A DNA stretch of 64,000 nt, from assembly GCA_017642855.1 (NCBI GenBank), contig JAEPOO010000004.1, forward strand, positions 62,001 through 126,000, read 5' to 3'. Origin of the DNA: Pseudomonadales bacterium. Lineage in GTDB: Bacteria > Pseudomonadota > Gammaproteobacteria > Pseudomonadales > Azotimanducaceae. Both the position numbers and the translations under genes were made by a program. Below are positions 60,930 through 64,000 of the stretch, piece after piece. The notes under the pieces were generated by a model. The model saw only the letters and a program-made list of their open reading frames with translations, made no database searches and was not told the origin of the DNA. Numbering within the stretch: the stretch's first letter is position 1; each line of letters begins with the position of its first letter.

Positions 60930-61604
60930 TTATTCGTCGCCTGACCCACCGTCACCTGACTCATCTGCTGCTGCGTCACCTTCCGGCGCGTCGCCAGCTG
61001 CGGCTTCATCAGATACTTCAGAACGCTTCGGCGCGTGACAGGAAACAACAACATGATCGTGGTCGGCACCAAGATTCAAAGAAGGGATCGTCAGGCCTTC
61101 AGCCAGCTGCAGTTCGCTCATGTGGAACGAACCACCAACTTCCAGTGCCTCGACATCGACTTCGATATACTCAGGCAGGTTACCTGGAAGACAGGTGATT
61201 TCCAGTGACGTCATATTGTGGGAAATGTTTCCCCCACCCTGACGAACACCAACACACTTATTTTCGTTCAAGAAGTGCAAAGGTACTTCGACCGTAATTT
61301 CCTGATCCATCTGAATACGCAGGAAGTCCGCATGCATGATGCGATCCTTTGCAGGATGACGCTGCAGGTCTTTCAGGATAGCTTCCTGAGTCTTGCCATC
61401 CGCTTTGATGGTTATGATATGCGAGAAGAACGCTTCGTTCTCCAGCGCCTTGTGCAAATCCTTGTGTGCAATCGACAAAGGTTGCGGGTCTCTGCCGGCG
61501 CCATAAATGATGGCTGGCACCATGTCTGCTTGACGACGCAGGCGGCGGCTCGCACCTTTCCCTTTGTCTTCTCGCAGTTCGGCATTCAATTCGAAATCTG
61601 CCAT
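60930..61604 (-). CDS. rplY: 50S ribosomal protein L25, long Ctc form
   Basis: 224 aa from ATG 61604, with AAGGAG 7 bases upstream (an earlier start at 61637 is rejected). N-terminal L25 5S-rRNA-binding domain (LNAELREDKGKGASRRLRR, VPAIIYGAG) plus the C-terminal TL5/Ctc beta domain (EITVEVPLHFLNENKCVGVRQGG), and an acidic tail (AAAGDAPEGDAAADESGDG). Normal long form for gammaproteobacteria. Between prs and pth. Confidence 0.95.
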   Translation of the reverse strand: MADFELNAELREDKGKGASRRLRRQADMVPAIIYGAGRDPQPLSIAHKDLHKALENEAFFSHIITIKADGKTQEAILKDLQRHPAKDRIMHADFLRIQMDQEITVEVPLHFLNENKCVGVRQGGGNISHNMTSLEITCLPGNLPEYIEVDVEALEVGGSFHMSELQLAEGLTIPSLNLGADHDHVVVSCHAPKRSEVSDEAAAGDAPEGDAAADESGDGGSGDE

Positions 61605-61698
61605 GTTTATCTCCTTAGAGTGTATTTCACCCAACATGCTGCGACCGCATCATGGATGGACTATGGATTCACTGCTCTAGAACAGCCCTGAGCTGCCT

Positions 61699-62667
61699 TT
61701 AAAAAAGCGCAGGTTGAATCCGCTTTTTGAAGAGCGCACTTAACGACTCTTCATTACTGATTCGACGAATCGACTCAGCAAGCTCGTCAGCGATACTGAG
61801 CTGACGAATTTTCGGTGACTCCTCTGCCTCAGGTTTCAGCGGAATCGTATCTGTAACAACCAGTTCATCCAAAGGTGAACTGTTGACTCTTTCAATGGCC
61901 GGGCCGGACAACACCGGATGCGTACAGTAAGCGACCACTTTCTTCGCGCCATTTTCTTTCAGCGCTCCCGCTGCGGCACACAAGGTACCCGCGGTATCCA
62001 CCATGTCATCCACCAGGAGACAGGTTCGGCCCTGAACATCACCGATGATGTGCATGACCTCTGATTCATTCGCTTCTGGCCGCCGCTTATCGATAATGGC
62101 GAGATCCGCATCATCAAGCTGCTTTGCCATCGCTCTTGCTCTGACAACCCCACCGACGTCTGGTGAGACAATCATCAAGTCATCATACTTCTGTCGCTCT
62201 ATGTCCAGGAGCAGCACCGGTGAACCGTAAATGTTGTCCACCGGAATGCTGAAAAAACCCTGGATCTGATCAGCGTGTAGATCAATCGTTAGCACGCGAT
62301 TGATGCCTGCACTGCCCAACATATCCGATACCACTTTCGCGGTGATCGGCACCCTGGCAGATCGTACGCGACGATCCTGACGGGCGTATCCGAAATACGG
62401 AATGACCGCTGTCACCCTTGCTGCTGAAGCTCGTTGCAGGCAGTCGGCGATAATGACCAGTTCCATCAAATTGTCGTTCGTGGGGGCACATGTGGGCTGG
62501 ATGATGAAGACATCCTTTCCACGAACGTTTTCATGGATTTCTACAGCGATTTCACCGTCGCTGAACTGGCCCACATCAGCCGCACCCAGTTCCATTCGCA
62601 GCCGGTCTACGACTCTGGTCGCCAGTGCCCGGTGGGCATTCCCTGTAAATATCTTTAGCTCGGCCAT
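61699..62667 (-). CDS. prs: Ribose-phosphate pyrophosphokinase
   Basis: 322 aa. [33 protein letters not shown], the PRPP loop region [13 protein letters not shown] and the flexible catalytic loop [11 protein letters not shown] are all present. Makes PRPP from ribose 5-phosphate and ATP for nucleotides, His and Trp. Follows tRNA-Gln in the conserved order. Confidence 0.96.
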   Translation of the reverse strand: MAELKIFTGNAHRALATRVVDRLRMELGAADVGQFSDGEIAVEIHENVRGKDVFIIQPTCAPTNDNLMELVIIADCLQRASAARVTAVIPYFGYARQDRRVRSARVPITAKVVSDMLGSAGINRVLTIDLHADQIQGFFSIPVDNIYGSPVLLLDIERQKYDDLMIVSPDVGGVVRARAMAKQLDDADLAIIDKRRPEANESEVMHIIGDVQGRTCLLVDDMVDTAGTLCAAAGALKENGAKKVVAYCTHPVLSGPAIERVNSSPLDELVVTDTIPLKPEAEESPKIRQLSIADELAESIRRISNEESLSALFKKRIQPALF

Positions 62668-62713
62668 TTGGTCTTTTTCCAGGTTTTTTTATTGTTCTTC
62701 CGGGATTGCAAAA

Positions 62714-62790
62714 TGGCTGGGGTGGCAGGACTCGAACCTGCGCAATGACGGGATCAAAACCCGTTGCCTTACCAACTTGGCGACACCCCA
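62714..62790 (-). tRNA. tRNA-Gln (TTG)
   Basis: 77 nt with encoded CCA. Acceptor TGGGGTG/CACCCCA, D-arm TCGCCAAGTTGGTAAGGCA, anticodon stem ACGGG/CCCGT-type around loop TTTTGAT with anticodon TTG, T-arm GCAGG TTCGAGT CCTGC. The U1-A72 pair is the usual tRNA-Gln identity feature. It lies just upstream of prs, as in many gammaproteobacteria. Confidence 0.93.
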
Positions 62791-62836
62791 ATATGGCGAA
62801 AAAAGGGCGCTATTGTGCTGATCAGACGGGCATGTG

Positions 62837-63346
62837 TCAAATGTTACCCGTTAGGCTCTGAACCCTTAATCTAAGGGCGATTTCCGGGTGTTCAAACGCC
62901 ATCAGCTCCGGACCTTCAGCATTTTCCCTGATGACCCGAATTCGCCACTGGCCATACTCTAATTCCCCCGAAAATCGCTCGCCTGACGGCCCTGTCTTGC
63001 CCCTGACCCAGTAGGAAAGACGACGCCAGGGGAGGTCCAGGCTGCGATCATCGAGCTGGATCAACTGATCCGGTCCAAAACGCCTGGGACCTTCTCCGGT
63101 ATCCAGCCAAATGTTTTCCTCAGAGACCGATAGATTCGCCTCACCAGACCCAAACGGACCTTGTAGCGTGATCGCACTGGTATCCCCTGATTGACGCCAC
63201 TCCATGCTCAGCACCCGTGTTTGGCCGCCGAAACTGACTGAGAGTTTGCCTTTCATCTGCCAAAGCCGTTCAGAGGGCGGCGGTATATCTTTGACCGTCA
63301 CACATCCCGCGACAAAGAAGATCAGCAGGATAACAAGGAACCGCAA
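62837..63346 (-). CDS. lolB: Outer-membrane lipoprotein insertion factor LolB
   Basis: 169 aa, somewhat short for LolB (about 190-210). Lipobox FFVAGC with Cys15, then WQMKGKLSVSF, MEWRQSGDTSAITLQGPFGSG, LPWRRLSYWVRGKTGP and YGQWRIRV, in LolB order. It takes lipoproteins from LolA at the outer membrane. Start is TTG immediately after the TAA of the TPR gene, which implies translational coupling. ispE, which commonly separates lolB from tRNA-Gln/prs, is missing here. Confidence 0.85.
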   Translation of the reverse strand: MRFLVILLIFFVAGCVTVKDIPPPSERLWQMKGKLSVSFGGQTRVLSMEWRQSGDTSAITLQGPFGSGEANLSVSEENIWLDTGEGPRRFGPDQLIQLDDRSLDLPWRRLSYWVRGKTGPSGERFSGELEYGQWRIRVIRENAEGPELMAFEHPEIALRLRVQSLTGNI

Positions 63347-64000
63347 TTACAGGGCTTCCAACGCATCTTCCTGGTCACCCCGAAAGCGCATCATCGTTTC
63401 CTTAAGAATATCGCTGTCCGGTGCCAGTTCGAGTGCCTCTTCCCAGACACGCACGGCCTCTTCCTGTTCTCCGGTGACCCAGAGCACCTCGCCAAGATGC
63501 GCCGCGACCTCGTCGTTCTGAAAGAGCTCCAGGGCGCGCCTCAGATGTATCAAAGCCTCGTCATAATTGCTCAATCGATACTGAACCCAGCCCATACTGT
63601 CGATGAAGGCCGCTTCATCCGGTTTCATGGAGAGTGCTTTCTCGATCAGCACCAGTGCTTCCTCATGACGATCGGTCTGGTCTGTCAGCGTATATCCTAA
63701 GGCATTGAGCGCATCCGCGTTGCCAGGATCCATGTTAATCACGCGCCTCAGGTCTGCTTCGAGAATATCCAGGCGATCGAATCTTTGACCCGTCATGGCG
63801 CGAAAATACAGCAATTCAATGTTCTCGGGATCTTCTGCAACGGCCAGATCGAGGAATTCAAAGACTTCTTCCTGCATGCCTCGTTCCGCAAGGATCTGGG
63901 CCTCCAGCAGGATTAAATCTTGCCGGCGGCTCGGGCGCTGGGCTCGCAGCCGATCAAAGTGTTCTCGTGCTTCAGGCCAGCGGCCCTCATTTACCAGGAT
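63347..64000 (-). CDS. TPR-repeat protein, 5' end outside window
   Basis: The frame is open to the window edge, so at least 217 residues are seen and the N-terminus is missing. Tandem TPRs: NADALNALGYTLTDQTDRHEEALVLIEKALSMKPDEAAFIDSMGWVQYRLSNYDEALIHLRRALELFQNDEVAAHLGEVLWVTGEQEEAVRVWEEALELAP is the conserved C-terminus of the long TPR protein normally encoded upstream of lolB. Coupled to lolB with no gap. Confidence 0.88.
   Translation of the reverse strand: MLVNEGRWPEAREHFDRLRAQRPSRRQDLILLEAQILAERGMQEEVFEFLDLAVAEDPENIELLYFRAMTGQRFDRLDILEADLRRVINMDPGNADALNALGYTLTDQTDRHEEALVLIEKALSMKPDEAAFIDSMGWVQYRLSNYDEALIHLRRALELFQNDEVAAHLGEVLWVTGEQEEAVRVWEEALELAPDSDILKETMMRFRGDQEDALEAL

Overview
The window looks like a chromosome segment of a free-living, aerobic marine gammaproteobacterium. 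Evidence for this is the gene order at the right end on the minus strand (TPR gene, lolB, tRNA-Gln, prs, rplY, pth, ychF), a green-type proteorhodopsin, many outer-membrane and periplasmic proteins, and a CYP153-type P450. No phage, integrase, transposase or CRISPR array was seen. Several decayed gene remnants (Gfo/Idh oxidoreductase, GDPD phosphodiesterase, GT2 glycosyltransferase, probably GGDEF) show ongoing gene loss in the accessory parts.

Layout. 0-10.5 kb: TPR protein, hybrid histidine kinase, pterin dehydratase, a chemoreceptor with a periplasmic CXXCH haem motif, amidohydrolase, two oxidoreductases and an oxidoreductase pseudogene. 10.9 kb: tRNA-Met(CAT). 11.1-17.1 kb: a divergent locus of sugar aminotransferase and GtrA flippase on one strand, and radical SAM enzyme, acyl carrier protein, AMP-ligase, hexapeptide acyltransferase and membrane GT2 on the other. 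It probably makes and transfers an N-acylated amino sugar. 17.2-24.3 kb: phospholipase A, LruC-type surface protein with a lipoprotein, SDR, proteorhodopsin, and a membrane protein with a Cys-rich tail. 24.4-29.8 kb: a putative RiPP locus with an asparagine-synthetase homologue lacking the glutaminase Cys, a 46-residue peptide whose leader closely matches lasso-peptide leaders, a YkgJ-type Cys-cluster protein, and two coupled PLP enzymes divergent to these. 30-37.4 kb: uptake and periplasmic metabolism (TAXI receptor, periplasmic glutaminase, porin, AbgT transporter). 38-42.4 kb: fasciclin lipoprotein and PQQ dehydrogenase. 43-47.5 kb: CYP153 P450, an AhpD-like protein read through an in-frame UGA (predicted selenocysteine), NHL protein and CMD protein. 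47.5-54 kb: FkbM methyltransferase, MscS channel, enoyl-CoA hydratase, HD hydrolase and a DUF5916 outer-membrane protein. 54.2-56.3 kb: an EF-G paralogue. 56.6-59.2 kb: an hvfABCD-type operon (EGKCG-repeat RiPP metallophore precursor, MNIO/DUF692 oxidase, HvfC partner, DoxX membrane protein). 59.2-64 kb: conserved housekeeping block.

Three points deserve most attention: the lasso-leader-like peptide at 26293-26433 beside a Cys-less asparagine synthetase with no visible lasso protease or RRE gene; the UGA-interrupted AhpD-like gene at 44257-45378 with a CXXU motif and a hairpin right after the UGA; and the amino-sugar acylation locus with an unexplained radical SAM/SPASM enzyme. All functional statements are from reading the sequence and family knowledge; no database search was run.
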